A program made the position numbers and the translations under genes. 64,000 nt of DNA. Source: Streptomyces sp. NBC_01571 (GTDB lineage: Bacteria; Actinomycetota; Actinomycetes; Streptomycetales; Streptomycetaceae). The stretch is from positions 1,054,001 through 1,118,000 of the forward strand of contig NZ_JAPEPZ010000001.1 in assembly GCF_026339875.1 (NCBI RefSeq). The letters run 5' to 3'. Shown here in pieces: positions 17,276 through 25,942 of this stretch. Each line of letters starts with the position of its first letter. The first letter of the stretch is position 1. Below the pieces are notes generated by a model that was not told the DNA's origin, did no database searches, and was given only the letters and a program-made list of their open reading frames with translations.

Positions 17276-18208
17276 TCAGAACACCGACAGTCCGGTCAGC
17301 GTGGTGAAGCGGTCCAGGGCCGCCACCCCGGCGACCGAGTTGCCCCGCTCGTCCAGGCCCGGGCTCCAGACGCACAGGGTGCAGCGTCCCGGGACCACCG
17401 CGATGATGCCGCCGCCGACGCCGCTCTTGCCGGGCAGGCCGACCCGGTAGGCGAATTCGCCGGCCGCGTCGTACGTGCCGCAGGTGAGCATCACCGCGTT
17501 GACCTGCTTGGCCTGACTGCGGGTGAGCAGCCGGGAGCCGTCGGCCCTGATGCCGTGCCGGGCCAGGAAGCCGGTGGCGAGCGCCAGGTCGGCGCAGGAC
17601 GCCTCGATCGAGCACTGCCGGAAGTACTGGTCGAGGAGGACCGGCACCGGGTTGTCGATGTTGCCGTACGACGCCATGAAGTGGCCGAGGGCCGCGTTGC
17701 GGTCGCCGTGCCTGGCCTCCGAGGCGGCCACCTCCTTGTCGAAGGTGAGGGCGGCGTTGCCGCTCTCGGCGCGCAGGAATCCGAGCAGGGTGCCCGCCGC
17801 GTCGCCGGTCCGGGTCTGCAGCCGGTCGGTGACGACGAGGGCACCGGCGTTGATGAACGGATTGCGCGGGATGCCGTTCTCGTATTCGAGCTGCACGAGC
17901 GAGTTGAAGGGGTTGCCCGAGGGTTCGCGGCCCACGTGCTCCCACAGCTCGTCGCCCTCGCGGGCCAGGTCGAGGGCGAGGGTGAAGACCTTGGTGATGG
18001 ACTGGGTGGAGAACGGCCGGCGCCAGTCCCGGACCCCGTACACCGTGCCGTCGAGCTCCGCCACGGCCATGCCGAAGCGCCGGGGGTCGCAGGCGGCCAG
18101 CGCCGGGATGTAGTCGGCGGACCGTCCGTGGCCGGGTGTCTGTTCGATCTCGGTGGCGATGCGTTCCAGGACCGGCAGGAACGTCGGGGAGGACAGCGAC
18201 GCGGACAT
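17276..18208 (-). CDS. glsA: Glutaminase A
   Basis: A 310-residue serine-dependent beta-lactamase-fold glutaminase. The catalytic SxxK is visible in FSTQSITK, with conserved NPFINAGA, ESGNAA and GLPGKSGVGGG segments. It hydrolyses L-glutamine to glutamate and ammonia in the cytosol. Length and motifs match the family closely. The ATG at 18208 is preceded by GGTGAT; an in-frame ATG at 18217 is an alternative. It stands alone, without a glutamine transporter nearby. Confidence 0.95.
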   Translation of the reverse strand: MSASLSSPTFLPVLERIATEIEQTPGHGRSADYIPALAACDPRRFGMAVAELDGTVYGVRDWRRPFSTQSITKVFTLALDLAREGDELWEHVGREPSGNPFNSLVQLEYENGIPRNPFINAGALVVTDRLQTRTGDAAGTLLGFLRAESGNAALTFDKEVAASEARHGDRNAALGHFMASYGNIDNPVPVLLDQYFRQCSIEASCADLALATGFLARHGIRADGSRLLTRSQAKQVNAVMLTCGTYDAAGEFAYRVGLPGKSGVGGGIIAVVPGRCTLCVWSPGLDERGNSVAGVAALDRFTTLTGLSVF

Positions 18209-18350
18209 GATCACCATTGTGCCGCCCGTGCGGTCCGGTTGCCCATCGGCTCGGGCCGGGCGTGGGGTGCCGCCGTCCGCGGCCGCTTCGGGCCGGTGCG
18301 CAGCGACCGGCCGACCGGCGGCCGACGGCGCCTCCTGCGGGCCGAGTTCG

Positions 18351-18410
18351 GCGACGCCGTGCTCTGCGACGCCGTGGTGGGCAACGCCGTGGTCTGCGAC
18401 GCCGTGGTCT
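18351..18410. repeat. Four 15-base tandem repeats
   Basis: Four consecutive copies of GCGACGCCGTGGTCT, with a few mismatches, lie in the gap between glsA and uppP. The unit is a multiple of three and is open in several frames, encoding CDAVV on the plus strand and TTASQ on the minus strand, but no convincing gene contains it. Confidence 0.7.
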
Positions 18411-18489
18411 GCAGCGAGGCCTCCTCGGCGGCACCTTCGCGGGGTATGAGGTCACGGACAGGACGGCGTGACCTCACGCCCCGCTGTGG

Positions 18490-19326
18490 TCAGCTGCTGA
18501 GGGTGCCCGTCGCGAGCAGTCCGAGCAGCGCCACCCCGATCACGATCCGGTAGATCACGAAGGCGTTGAAGGAGTGCTTGGCCACGAACTTCAGCAGCCA
18601 GGCGATCGAGCCGTAGGCGACCACGAACGACACGATCGTGCCGACGGCCAGCGGCGCGGCACCCACGCCGGTGCCCAGGGCGTCCTTCAGCTCGTAGAGA
18701 CCGGCACCGGTCAGGGCCGGGATGCCGAGGAAGAAGGAGAGCCGGGTCGCGGCCACCCGGTCCAGGTCGAGAATGAGCGCGGTCGACATCGTGGCGCCGG
18801 AGCGCGAGAAGCCCGGGAAGAGCAGCGCGAGGATCTGCGAACTGCCCACCAGCATCGCGTCCTTGAACGAGGTGTCGTCCTCGCCGCGCTTGTGCCGGCC
18901 CATCTGGTCGGCCACCCACATCACGCCGCTGCCGACGATCAGTGAGGCCGCGACCACCCACAGCGAGGCCAGCGGCCCCTCGATGAGCGGCTTCGCCGCC
19001 AGGCCGACCACGACGATCGGGATCGTCGCGTAGATCACCCACCAGGCGAACTTGTAGTCGTGGTGCTGACGCTCCTCCTTGTCGCGCAGTCCGCGGCCCC
19101 AGGCGGAGACGATCCGCACGATGTCCTTGAAGAAGTACACGAGCACGGCGGCGATGGCGCCGACCTGGATGACCGCCGAGAACCCGACGACGGCGTCGTC
19201 GTCGACGGGGATGTTCATCAGCCCCTCGGTGATCTTGAGATGGCCGGTGGAGGAGACGGGGAGGAATTCGGTCACTCCCTCGACGACTCCGAGGACGACG
19301 GCCTGACCGACGTTGATGACGCTCAT
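18490..19326 (-). CDS. uppP: Undecaprenyl-diphosphatase UppP/BacA
   Basis: A 278-residue membrane phosphatase with eight or so helices. Both signature motifs are present: the (E/Q)GxTEFLPVSSTGH box as VVEGVTEFLPVSSTGH near the N terminus, and PGFSRSGAT in the middle. It recycles undecaprenyl diphosphate to the monophosphate carrier for peptidoglycan and other wall glycans, and raised levels give bacitracin tolerance. The ATG at 19326 begins MSVINVGQAVVLG; longer frames upstream have no support. Confidence 0.95.
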   Translation of the reverse strand: MSVINVGQAVVLGVVEGVTEFLPVSSTGHLKITEGLMNIPVDDDAVVGFSAVIQVGAIAAVLVYFFKDIVRIVSAWGRGLRDKEERQHHDYKFAWWVIYATIPIVVVGLAAKPLIEGPLASLWVVAASLIVGSGVMWVADQMGRHKRGEDDTSFKDAMLVGSSQILALLFPGFSRSGATMSTALILDLDRVAATRLSFFLGIPALTGAGLYELKDALGTGVGAAPLAVGTIVSFVVAYGSIAWLLKFVAKHSFNAFVIYRIVIGVALLGLLATGTLSS

Positions 19327-19397
19327 GGAATCCAGTTCTGAGGAGTTGGTCGACAGTGCTGTAGACAGTCTTACTATGCCCGGGTCGCACGCAAGGC

Positions 19398-19772
19398 CTA
19401 GGCCCACACGGCTTGCGCGAGCGAAACCCCCGCGAATGCCGCGCCGAGCCCGGCCGCCACGCTCACGATCACGTTCGCCGCAGCGTAGAACCCCGCTCCG
19501 GTCTCGGTCAGCCGTAGTGTCTCGTACGAGAACGTGGAGTACGTGGTCAGTGCCCCGCACAGACCGGTACCGAGGAACAGCTGAAGGTGTTGGCCCGCCG
19601 CCCCCGCGGCGACCGCGCCGGTCAGCAGGCCGAGCACCAGACAGCCGGCCACGTTGACCGCGAAGGTGCCCCAGGGGAAGACGGTGTCGTGCCGGGTCTG
19701 CACCGCACGGTCGGTCAGGTAGCGCAGGGGCGCGCCGAGCATCCCGCCGACGATCACCAGCAGCCAGTTCAC
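19398..19772 (-). CDS. crcB: Fluoride channel CrcB/Fluc, first subunit
   Basis: A 124-residue small membrane protein with four helices, conserved GGMLGAPLRYL, PWGTFAVNVAGC and GLCGALTTYSTFSYE (the Na+/Phe-box region). Fluc channels form dual-topology dimers that let fluoride leave the cell. The GTG at 19772 lies two bases past the stop of the DUF190 gene, so it is the last gene of a three-gene operon. A second crcB lies at the other end; such pairs usually form heterodimers of opposite orientation. Confidence 0.93.
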   Translation of the reverse strand: MNWLLVIVGGMLGAPLRYLTDRAVQTRHDTVFPWGTFAVNVAGCLVLGLLTGAVAAGAAGQHLQLFLGTGLCGALTTYSTFSYETLRLTETGAGFYAAANVIVSVAAGLGAAFAGVSLAQAVWA

Positions 19773-19774
19773 AA

Positions 19775-20149
19775 CTACTTCTTACCTTCCCTGCCCGTTT
19801 TGCCGGACTCGGCGTCGCGGCCCACGTACCGGACGACCTCGCAGTCGTCGAGGATCACCAGCCCTTCCACGACGAGTTCGTCGAGCTGGGGGAGGAAGGC
19901 GCGGACGCGTTCCTCGTCGTCCACGAGCACGATCGCCACCGGGAGGTCCTCGCTCAGCGACAGCAGCCGTGAGGTGTGGATCAGCGAGGAGGCGCCGAAG
20001 CCCTCGATACCACGGAAGACACTGGCGCCGGCCAGGCCCGCCGCGCGGGCGCGGTGCACGATCTCCGCGTAGAGCGGCTTGTGGTGCCAGGTGTCGTTCT
20101 CGCCGATGAAGATCGTCACGCGCAGGGCACTGCCTGTCAGCCGGGTCAT
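19775..20149 (-). CDS. DUF190 family PII-like protein
   Basis: A 124-residue cytosolic protein of the DUF190 family, which has a PII-like ferredoxin fold. Characteristic segments are [18 protein letters not shown] and [13 protein letters not shown]. It is sandwiched between two crcB genes, starting within an ATGA overlap with the upstream crcB and ending two bases before the next. DUF190 genes often sit with fluoride channel genes; a regulatory or sensing role is inferred from the PII-like fold. The C terminus is lysine/glycine-rich and short. Confidence 0.88.
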   Translation of the reverse strand: MTRLTGSALRVTIFIGENDTWHHKPLYAEIVHRARAAGLAGASVFRGIEGFGASSLIHTSRLLSLSEDLPVAIVLVDDEERVRAFLPQLDELVVEGLVILDDCEVVRYVGRDAESGKTGREGKK

Positions 20150-20622
20150 CGCCGCCTCCCCGCCAGCGCACGGCGGGTCACCGTGACCGCGGCCCATACC
20201 GCCGCCAGGGCCGCGAACAGGGTCGCCGCGAGGTAGCCGAACGCGGTCGCGGGGTGCCCCCCGTCCAGAAGTCTCTGGACGTCGACGGCGTAGGTCGAGA
20301 AGGTGGTGAACCCGCCGAGCACCCCGGTGCCGAAGAAGGGCCGCACCAGCCGGTGGGCCGCCCACACGTCGGTGATGACGACCATGAAGACGCCGATCAC
20401 GGCGCAGCCGACGACGTTCACCCAGAACGTGGTCCAGGGGAAGCCGCCGGTCTCCACGGGCCACAGCCGGGCCGCCCCGTACCGGGCGGTGGCGCCGAGG
20501 GCGCCGCCGAGCGCGACCATCGCCACCACCGGCCCCTGGCCGTCCCAGGAGGACGCGCGGCGGGCGGACGGGCGTACGGGAGCGTCGGGTGTGCCGACTC
20601 GCTCGGGGTGCGGGACTGTCAT
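20146..20622 (-). CDS. crcB: Fluoride channel CrcB/Fluc, second subunit
   Basis: A 158-residue Fluc subunit, longer at the N terminus by about 35 hydrophilic residues than its partner. Four helices follow, with [23 protein letters not shown] and [11 protein letters not shown]. As the first gene of the crcB-DUF190-crcB operon it overlaps DUF190 by ATGA. The ATG at 20622 begins [10 protein letters not shown]. The leader upstream (20623-20760) was inspected for a fluoride riboswitch and none could be supported. Confidence 0.92.
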   Translation of the reverse strand: MTVPHPERVGTPDAPVRPSARRASSWDGQGPVVAMVALGGALGATARYGAARLWPVETGGFPWTTFWVNVVGCAVIGVFMVVITDVWAAHRLVRPFFGTGVLGGFTTFSTYAVDVQRLLDGGHPATAFGYLAATLFAALAAVWAAVTVTRRALAGRRR

Positions 20623-20800
20623 GGACGTACTTCTCCTACTCGCCGGGCCCCAGGGGGCACACGTCATCGCAAGTAGGGACCGTTGGCGGCAGCCGCGCCG
20701 CGGTTCGGGTACGGCGGGCCCCACCGCCGCGCCGCGACACAAGATCGCGGCCGGTGAACAGCCTACCGCCGGTGACGGTGGCCCCGCACACCCGGACCGG

Positions 20801-21787
20801 TCACGTGCGGCCGGTGCCGGGCGGCAGGTCGCACACCGCGATCCCCCGTTCCCAGATGCTTCCCAGCACCAGGCGGCCATCCGCCACGCACACGCTGGTG
20901 ACCATGCGGAACCGTGCGTGGCGGCGTTCCAGACGGTGGACGACGCGGCCCTCGTCGTCGACCGCGACAACCCCGGTGGTGCCCGGCGGCCGGAACGGCG
21001 CGCGCACCGCGACGCCGGCTGCCGCGTGGCGCAGAGCGGGGCCGCGGCGGTGCAGGAGCTCCAGGGCGGGGACGCGGGGACCGGCCAGCGCCACCCAGAT
21101 CGGGCCGCCGGGTTCGCGCCAGAGGTTGTCCGGCTGTCCCGGCAGGTCCTCGGCGAAGATGTCGGCGCGACCCGCGGCCGGACCGGTGAGCCGGACCCGG
21201 GTGAGACGCCGGGCGCCGGTCTCCGCGACGACCAGGAAGGACTCGTCGGCGGCCGACGCGAGACCGTTGGCGAACTGCAGCCCCTCCACCACCACGTCGG
21301 GTTCCGTGGCGCCGGGAGCCAGGCGCAGCAGCATGCCCGTACCGGTGTGTTCGACCAGGTCTCCGATCCACTGGTCCAGCGGATAGCGGCGGCTGGAGAC
21401 GGTGAAGTAGACGGTGCCGTCCGTGAGCGCGATCGCGTTGCTGCAGAAACGCAGCGGTGCGCCGGCCACGGTGTCCGCCAGGACACGTACGGTGCCGTCG
21501 CGGACGCCGACCCCGAGCAGTCCGCGTCGGGCGTCGCAGACCAGCAGGTCGCCGTCCGGGAGGAGTTCGAGCCCGAGGGGCCGGCCGCCGGTCCGCGCGA
21601 TCACCCGGACCCGGACGCGGGCGGGGTCCGCGAGTCCCTCGACGCGCAGGACACGGCCGTCCTCGACGCCGGTCAGGATCCCGCCGTGCGGGTCGGCCAC
21701 CACGTCCTCGGGGCCGTGACCGCCGAGGGACACGCAGTGGCGTGGCACGAGTGCCGTGGGGCGGCCGGAGTTCCGGGTGTGCGTCAT
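20801..21787 (-). CDS. SMP-30/gluconolactonase/strictosidine synthase-like protein
   Basis: A 328-residue six-bladed beta-propeller protein. Repeated propeller strands are visible ([64 protein letters not shown]), matching the LRE/SMP-30 and strictosidine synthase-like families. These are metal-dependent lactonases or related hydrolases; the substrate here is unknown. The ATG at 21787 has a strong GGAGG site seven bases upstream. It has no clear operon partner; a decayed LacI-type regulator lies divergently just upstream. Confidence 0.85.
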   Translation of the reverse strand: MTHTRNSGRPTALVPRHCVSLGGHGPEDVVADPHGGILTGVEDGRVLRVEGLADPARVRVRVIARTGGRPLGLELLPDGDLLVCDARRGLLGVGVRDGTVRVLADTVAGAPLRFCSNAIALTDGTVYFTVSSRRYPLDQWIGDLVEHTGTGMLLRLAPGATEPDVVVEGLQFANGLASAADESFLVVAETGARRLTRVRLTGPAAGRADIFAEDLPGQPDNLWREPGGPIWVALAGPRVPALELLHRRGPALRHAAAGVAVRAPFRPPGTTGVVAVDDEGRVVHRLERRHARFRMVTSVCVADGRLVLGSIWERGIAVCDLPPGTGRT

Positions 21788-21944
21788 AGGGGCCTCCGTA
21801 CCCCTGTCGGCCTTTCTCGAACAGGAGCCGGACCTCGGCCGGACCTCGGCGGTGCGGTGGTCGTCGCGCGGCGGAGGTCCGTGAGGGGTCTCGGGGACCT
21901 TCACGGGGCGAGGCCACGCCGGTTGGGGCCGGCGCACGAGTTCA

Positions 21945-22214
21945 CGGCCGGCCGGCCGGTCCACCGACGCACGGTGCGTTCGTCGCCTTCGACCTGATGG
22001 CACAGGGGGTGCCGGTGCGCTGCACGGAGCCGGCCGCCGGGTCCCGCAGGACGAGCGGTGGGCGGCTTCGACGACTCCCCGCCGCCACACGTCCCTCCGG
22101 CAGTCTTCGGACCGGCTCGGCAGCGGGACGGAGGTGCTGCTCGCGAGGACCGGTGGCGAGGATCCGGCCGCGGTGATCCTGCCGACCGAGCCGGTGCGGC
22201 GCGGCTCGACCTGA
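21945..22214 (+). pseudogene. Decayed C-terminal remnant of a LacI-family regulator
   Basis: The 610-base gap between 21787 and 22398 has no intact gene, but pieces of a LacI-family effector domain can be read in order in three frames: AFVAFDLMAQGV from 21976 (frame 1), VGGFDDSPPP from 22058 (frame 2), then SLRQSSDRLGSGTEVLLA and ILPTEPVRRGST up to a TGA at 22212-22214 (frame 0). These match the DLMAxG, VGFDD, TVRQ and LPTxLVxRxS landmarks of LacI proteins. The DNA-binding N terminus is missing. The frames change by different steps from those in the other broken genes, so this looks like true decay. Confidence 0.6.
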
Positions 22215-22397
22215 GCCACCGCCCGCGTCGGAACTCCCCGGCACGGGCGTGGCGCCCGCGGGTGTCGGCGCGCCCGCCCTCTCCGTGGCGACCGGTCAGG
22301 ATTCGAGAAGCCATCGGGCACTCCCCCGTCCTAGCGTGGAGGAGCCGGCGCAGCCCGTCGGCCGACAGCCAACGACACGCATCACCAGGGAGTCGCC

Positions 22398-22751
22398 ATG
22401 ACCGCCGGTCTGAAAACCATCATCTACCCCGTCAAGGACCTCGCACGGGCGAAGGCCATGTTCGCCGGACTGCTGGGGGCGGAACCGTACGCGGACACCG
22501 CCTACTACGTCGGGTTCAAGGACGCCGGGCAGGACGTGGGCCTCGATCCCAACGGGCACGCCAAGGGAATGACCGGGCCGGTTCCGTTCTGGCACGTCGA
22601 CGACATCAGGGCCGCGCTCGCCGGGCTGCTGGAGGCCGGGGCCGAGACGCTGCAGGAGGTCCAGGACGTGGGCGGCGGCAGGCTGATCGCCTCGGTCAAG
22701 GACCCGGACGGCAACCTCGTCGGGCTCCTCCAGGACGCGCCCGGCGCATAG
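22398..22751 (+). CDS. VOC family (glyoxalase-like) protein
   Basis: A 117-residue vicinal-oxygen-chelate protein with paired beta-alpha-beta-beta-beta modules (KTIIYPVKDLARAKAMF, then VPFWHVDDIRAALA and DPDGNLVGLLQ). Members are metal-dependent dioxygenases, lyases or resistance binders; this one has a FWHV histidine but the full metal set cannot be assigned by eye. The ATG has GGGAG at seven bases. The MarR gene starts 83 bases downstream. Confidence 0.85.
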   Translation: MTAGLKTIIYPVKDLARAKAMFAGLLGAEPYADTAYYVGFKDAGQDVGLDPNGHAKGMTGPVPFWHVDDIRAALAGLLEAGAETLQEVQDVGGGRLIASVKDPDGNLVGLLQDAPGA

Positions 22752-22777
22752 TCACGGACACGCCCTTGCCGTATTGA

Positions 22778-22796
22778 TGCAACTGCACTGGTTGCA
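22778..22796. promoter_or_regulatory. Inverted repeat, probable MarR operator
   Basis: TGCAAC, seven bases, GTTGCA form a perfect inverted repeat 39 bases upstream of the MarR-type gene, flanked further out by TTGA and TCAA. Size and place fit a MarR dimer site for autoregulation. Confidence 0.55.
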
Positions 22797-22834
22797 CACT
22801 CAACGAACGGCGGCGCCTCTGTTACCGTGCAGAC

Positions 22835-23230
22835 ATGGCAGCGAACACGGTGGATGAGGTCCGGCTCGAGGACCGGTGGCGGGACATCCTGTCCGTGCAC
22901 GCGCGCACCATGTGCGAGATCGACCGCGCGCTGCATCCGCACGGTCTGGGAGCCAGCGACTTCGAGGTGCTGGACATCCTCGCCTCCGGCGAGCTCTCGC
23001 ACGCGGGTGAGCACTGCCGGGTGCAGAACATCGCCGACCGCGTCCATCTCAGCCAGAGCGCCCTGTCCCGCCTGATCGGGCGGCTGGAGAAGGACGGTCT
23101 GGTGCAACGCACGGTGTGTGCGGAGGACCGGCGCGGAGTGTGGGTCGCGCTCACCGGCAAGGGCCGCGACCTGCACGCCGAGGTGCGCCCGCTGCAGCGC
23201 GCCGTCCTCGCCCGCACCCTGGCCGGCTGA
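22835..23230 (+). CDS. MarR family transcriptional regulator
   Basis: A 131-residue winged-helix regulator. The helix-turn-helix and wing are visible as VQNIADRVHLSQSALSRLIGRLE and the DRRGVWVALTGKG hairpin. MarR proteins bind as dimers to short palindromes and release when a small phenolic or oxidant signal binds. The inverted repeat at 22778-22796 is the likely operator. The protein is slightly short at its C terminus, ending soon after the dimerisation helix begins. Confidence 0.88.
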   Translation: MAANTVDEVRLEDRWRDILSVHARTMCEIDRALHPHGLGASDFEVLDILASGELSHAGEHCRVQNIADRVHLSQSALSRLIGRLEKDGLVQRTVCAEDRRGVWVALTGKGRDLHAEVRPLQRAVLARTLAG

Positions 23231-23260
23231 GGCTGTCCTTCGCGGACTCCTCCGGCACGG

Positions 23261-24370
23261 CTACGGGGCGGCCGGGGGCAGCGCCGCATCGCCGTCGCCC
23301 GGGCGGCGGTCGACCGGCCGGGCCGGCGGGATGGGCGTGGTGGCGAAGTCCCGTGTCCCGGTCCACAGCGCGGGGACCGCGTCGCCGCGGCGGCACAACT
23401 CGTAGGCGATCGCCTCGTAGTTGACCCGCCAGCCGCGGAAGTGCGGCCATGCCTCCCGCGCCGTCCGCTCGGCGGGGAAGCCCGCTGCCCGCACCATGGA
23501 CACCGCCGCGTCGAACTCCGCGAAGGACAGCTGGATCGGAGTGTCCGGGGCGGGGTCGGCGTCGTAGGCGAAACGCAGCGAGCGCGCGATGTCGCGCAGT
23601 GCGGTGAAACCCGCGCGCAGGACCAGGCGGGCTTCGGGCGGGGCGCTGCCCGGGGTGAGGGAGAGGTGCAGGGCGGCCGCGTCCATGACGGAGACGAGAC
23701 CGACGATCCAGCTGCGGTACGGCCGCGGGGAGCGGAACGCCAGCAGGACCGGATACGTGGAGTGGCTCTCGCCGATGTCGGAGGCGAGCCGCTCCCAGGA
23801 GCGGTACAGCTCGGGCAGCGCGGTCTCGGTGTCCACCAGCCACTGCCGGGCCAGGATCTCCGGACCCCAGGCGGGTTCGCCCGCGCGCGACTGGAGCAGG
23901 GTCACCTCCAGTTCGCGGCGGTTGTAGGCCGCGTACAGGGTGGGCAGGTACGCGATCTGGAGGGCGATCACGACCGGTCCGGTAGCCGCCGCGAGGAAGT
24001 CCACGACGGACAGGTGCAGACGGTCACCGCTGGCGAAACCGAGCGTGAACAGGCTCGATCCGGCCTCCCGTACGGACTGGGTCCAGGTGAGCGCGGAGAG
24101 GGCGTGCAGCAGCAGTCCGAAGCCGAGCAGGGCGCCGCCGAGCCAGCTCGCGAGCATGCCGACCAGCATGAGCGGGGCCAGCCAGGTCTGTGCGCGGTCG
24201 ATGGCGTCGTAGCCGCCGGGGGCCGCCAGGCGCAGCAGCAGACGCAGCCCGCGCCACCAGCGGATCACCAGCGAGGAGTAGAGCCCTCGCGGCACCACGA
24301 GGGTGCGCAGGATGCTGGCGAGCACCAGGACGAGAAGCAGTCCGCCGGCGACGCCCGAGATCCAGTTCAT
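23261..24370 (-). CDS. Membrane protein with a potassium-channel-like pore segment
   Basis: A 369-residue protein with an N-terminal membrane part and a long cytosolic part. Hydrophobic helices lie at about 5-25, 60-95 and 130-150. Between the second and third is SSLFTLGFASGDRL, which has the layout of an ion-channel pore helix and filter, but with TLGFA in place of TVGYG. The cytosolic region (150-369) is helical and Ala/Arg-rich, with no known domain recognised. It may be a degenerate two-helix channel or an unrelated membrane protein. No operon partner is present. Confidence 0.6.
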   Translation of the reverse strand: MNWISGVAGGLLLVLVLASILRTLVVPRGLYSSLVIRWWRGLRLLLRLAAPGGYDAIDRAQTWLAPLMLVGMLASWLGGALLGFGLLLHALSALTWTQSVREAGSSLFTLGFASGDRLHLSVVDFLAAATGPVVIALQIAYLPTLYAAYNRRELEVTLLQSRAGEPAWGPEILARQWLVDTETALPELYRSWERLASDIGESHSTYPVLLAFRSPRPYRSWIVGLVSVMDAAALHLSLTPGSAPPEARLVLRAGFTALRDIARSLRFAYDADPAPDTPIQLSFAEFDAAVSMVRAAGFPAERTAREAWPHFRGWRVNYEAIAYELCRRGDAVPALWTGTRDFATTPIPPARPVDRRPGDGDAALPPAAP

Positions 24371-24528
24371 GCGGCCATTGTCACGCCCGGTACGGGCCGG
24401 CCGGCGCTACGGACCCGGTGTCCACGGACGTCCGAGACGTCCGCGCGGGCCGGCGCCGCTCATGGCGACGGCGCGGGCAGGCCCTCCACCCGTGTCTCGT
24501 CGAGGGCCCGTCGCCGCGTCGCTCCGGG

Positions 24529-24948
24529 TCAGGCGCCCGGGCGGGCCAGGAGGGTGCGGACGCCCTCGGAGGTGAGGGTCAGACCGTGCGGCGAGCTCGC
24601 GTCGATGGTGAGCGCCAGATCGCCGGACGGCCACTGGGAGGCCAGCGCGCCCAGGGGAACCATCCGGTAGCGGGAGACGAAGGGCAGCAGACCGGCCATC
24701 TCCAGTTCCGAGGTGAAGACCGGTACCACCTGCTCCCCGTCCGGCTGGTCGAGGACAGGCAGCGCCACGGCCGCGGGATCGGTGGCGTCCTGCTCGCTCA
24801 CGTCGTCCGGCACGGGAACCAGCACCTCGCTGCCGGCCAGCGTGTCCAGTGCCACCGTGTCGCGGGTGTTCTCCGCGAGGGTGTCCAGGGCCCGCTGGGC
24901 CGGGGTCGCGGGCGTGGGCCGGTGGTGGTCGTTCGAGGGTGTGTCCAT
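24529..24948 (-). CDS. SseB-like N-terminal domain protein
   Basis: A 139-residue cytosolic protein. The region from about residue 25 to 120 resembles the SseB family (VLVPVPDD, VVPVFTSELEMAGLLP), small alpha/beta proteins of unclear function first tied to serine sensitivity in E. coli. The ATG at 24948 has GGGGATC at six bases; the frame is open a further 93 bases upstream without support. It stands alone on the minus strand. Confidence 0.65.
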   Translation of the reverse strand: MDTPSNDHHRPTPATPAQRALDTLAENTRDTVALDTLAGSEVLVPVPDDVSEQDATDPAAVALPVLDQPDGEQVVPVFTSELEMAGLLPFVSRYRMVPLGALASQWPSGDLALTIDASSPHGLTLTSEGVRTLLARPGA

Positions 24949-25291
24949 GGCAGATCCCCATGAGTAGCGGACGGACCGCCCGGAATGTGATCCGTTCCGG
25001 GCGCGGTTCCCGTCGCGCGTACCCGTCCACGGCCGGGACATGCCTCCGCGACCGGTCGTTCGTGGTGCTCAGGGGATCAGCGGGACGTCGTACGAGGGCA
25101 GGCCGAGGTGGTCGCGGCCGACGCGCCGGGCGAGCGGTTCCGCCATGGTGGGTCCGACACCACGTCACCCACGTCACCGGCGGGCTCGCCACCGTGGCGG
25201 GCGTGACCTGGTGCGACGTACCCGCTGCGGCCGATCTCGGCCGTTCGCCACCGTGCTCGCCCGTCGGGCCGGACGGCGGCCCGGACCTGTG
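24949..25291. other. Intergenic region with no supported gene
   Basis: Between the SseB-like and GtrA genes nothing convincing was found. A 25-codon minus-strand frame (25069-25146) ending LPSYDVPLIP looks like the tail of some gene but has a stop shortly upstream and no ribosome binding site; it may be a remnant. Confidence 0.4.
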
Positions 25292-25687
25292 TCAGCGCGC
25301 CGTGCGCGACTGACGCGAGGCGTCCGAGGACGGAATCATGATCGCCCGACTGGCCAGGAACGTGAACGGCACGGCCACGGCCGAGGCGAGCAGCGCCGCG
25401 GTCCGGGACCCGCAGTGGCCCACCTCGACCAGGAAGTGCAGGGCGAGCGTGGAGACGACGAGGTTGGTGACGGTGGCCAGCGGGAAGCGCACGAACTTCC
25501 GCAGCGTGGGACGCGTCCGGTAGGTGAACCGCGCGTTGAGGAAGAACGAGACGACCGTGGCCCCGGCGAACGCCACGAGGTGGGCGGCCAGGTAGGGAAG
25601 GACCGTCAGCAGTGTGAGGTAGAAGCCGTAGTACGCCGCGGTGTTGGCCACGCCGACCATGGCGAACCTGAGGAACTGGCCGCCCAT
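25292..25687 (-). CDS. GtrA family membrane protein
   Basis: A 131-residue protein with four predicted helices and the conserved FAMVGVANTAAYY start and FFLNARFTYR segment of the GtrA/DPMS-like family. GtrA proteins help move or hold polyprenyl-phosphate sugars at the membrane for glycan decoration. Here no glycosyltransferase is adjacent, so its partner is unknown. It is divergent from the RNA ligase-kinase gene, with 255 bases between. Confidence 0.88.
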   Translation of the reverse strand: MGGQFLRFAMVGVANTAAYYGFYLTLLTVLPYLAAHLVAFAGATVVSFFLNARFTYRTRPTLRKFVRFPLATVTNLVVSTLALHFLVEVGHCGSRTAALLASAVAVPFTFLASRAIMIPSSDASRQSRTAR

Positions 25688-25942
25688 CAGCCGCTGCCGG
25701 TGGCGCGCCGGGGCGGCGCGGACGGCGGCCGTCGGTCGAGACGTCGAGAGAAAAGTCCGATCATGTCCTCATCATTGAAGCAGAGCCGGGGAGCGTCCCC
25801 GCGCACTCCCCTCCCCCGCCGCGACGGCGCGGCCCGGAAAACCGCGGGCCGTCGCCGCCCCGGGCGATTACAGTCGGCGTTCTCATTTCCGGACCCGTGC
25901 CGTGACCGGGCCGCGCCGTTTTCCACCGGGGGACAGAGCACC

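Noticed and set aside
20623..20760. Possible fluoride riboswitch upstream of the first crcB
   Set aside because: A GCGATGACG fragment resembles one conserved segment, but the second conserved GAUGAC...CCUAC segment and the pseudoknot partners are missing at the right spacing.
25069..25146. 25-codon minus-strand ORF ending LPSYDVPLIP
   Set aside because: It has an in-frame stop four codons before its ATG, no ribosome binding site and no recognised family; at most a gene remnant.
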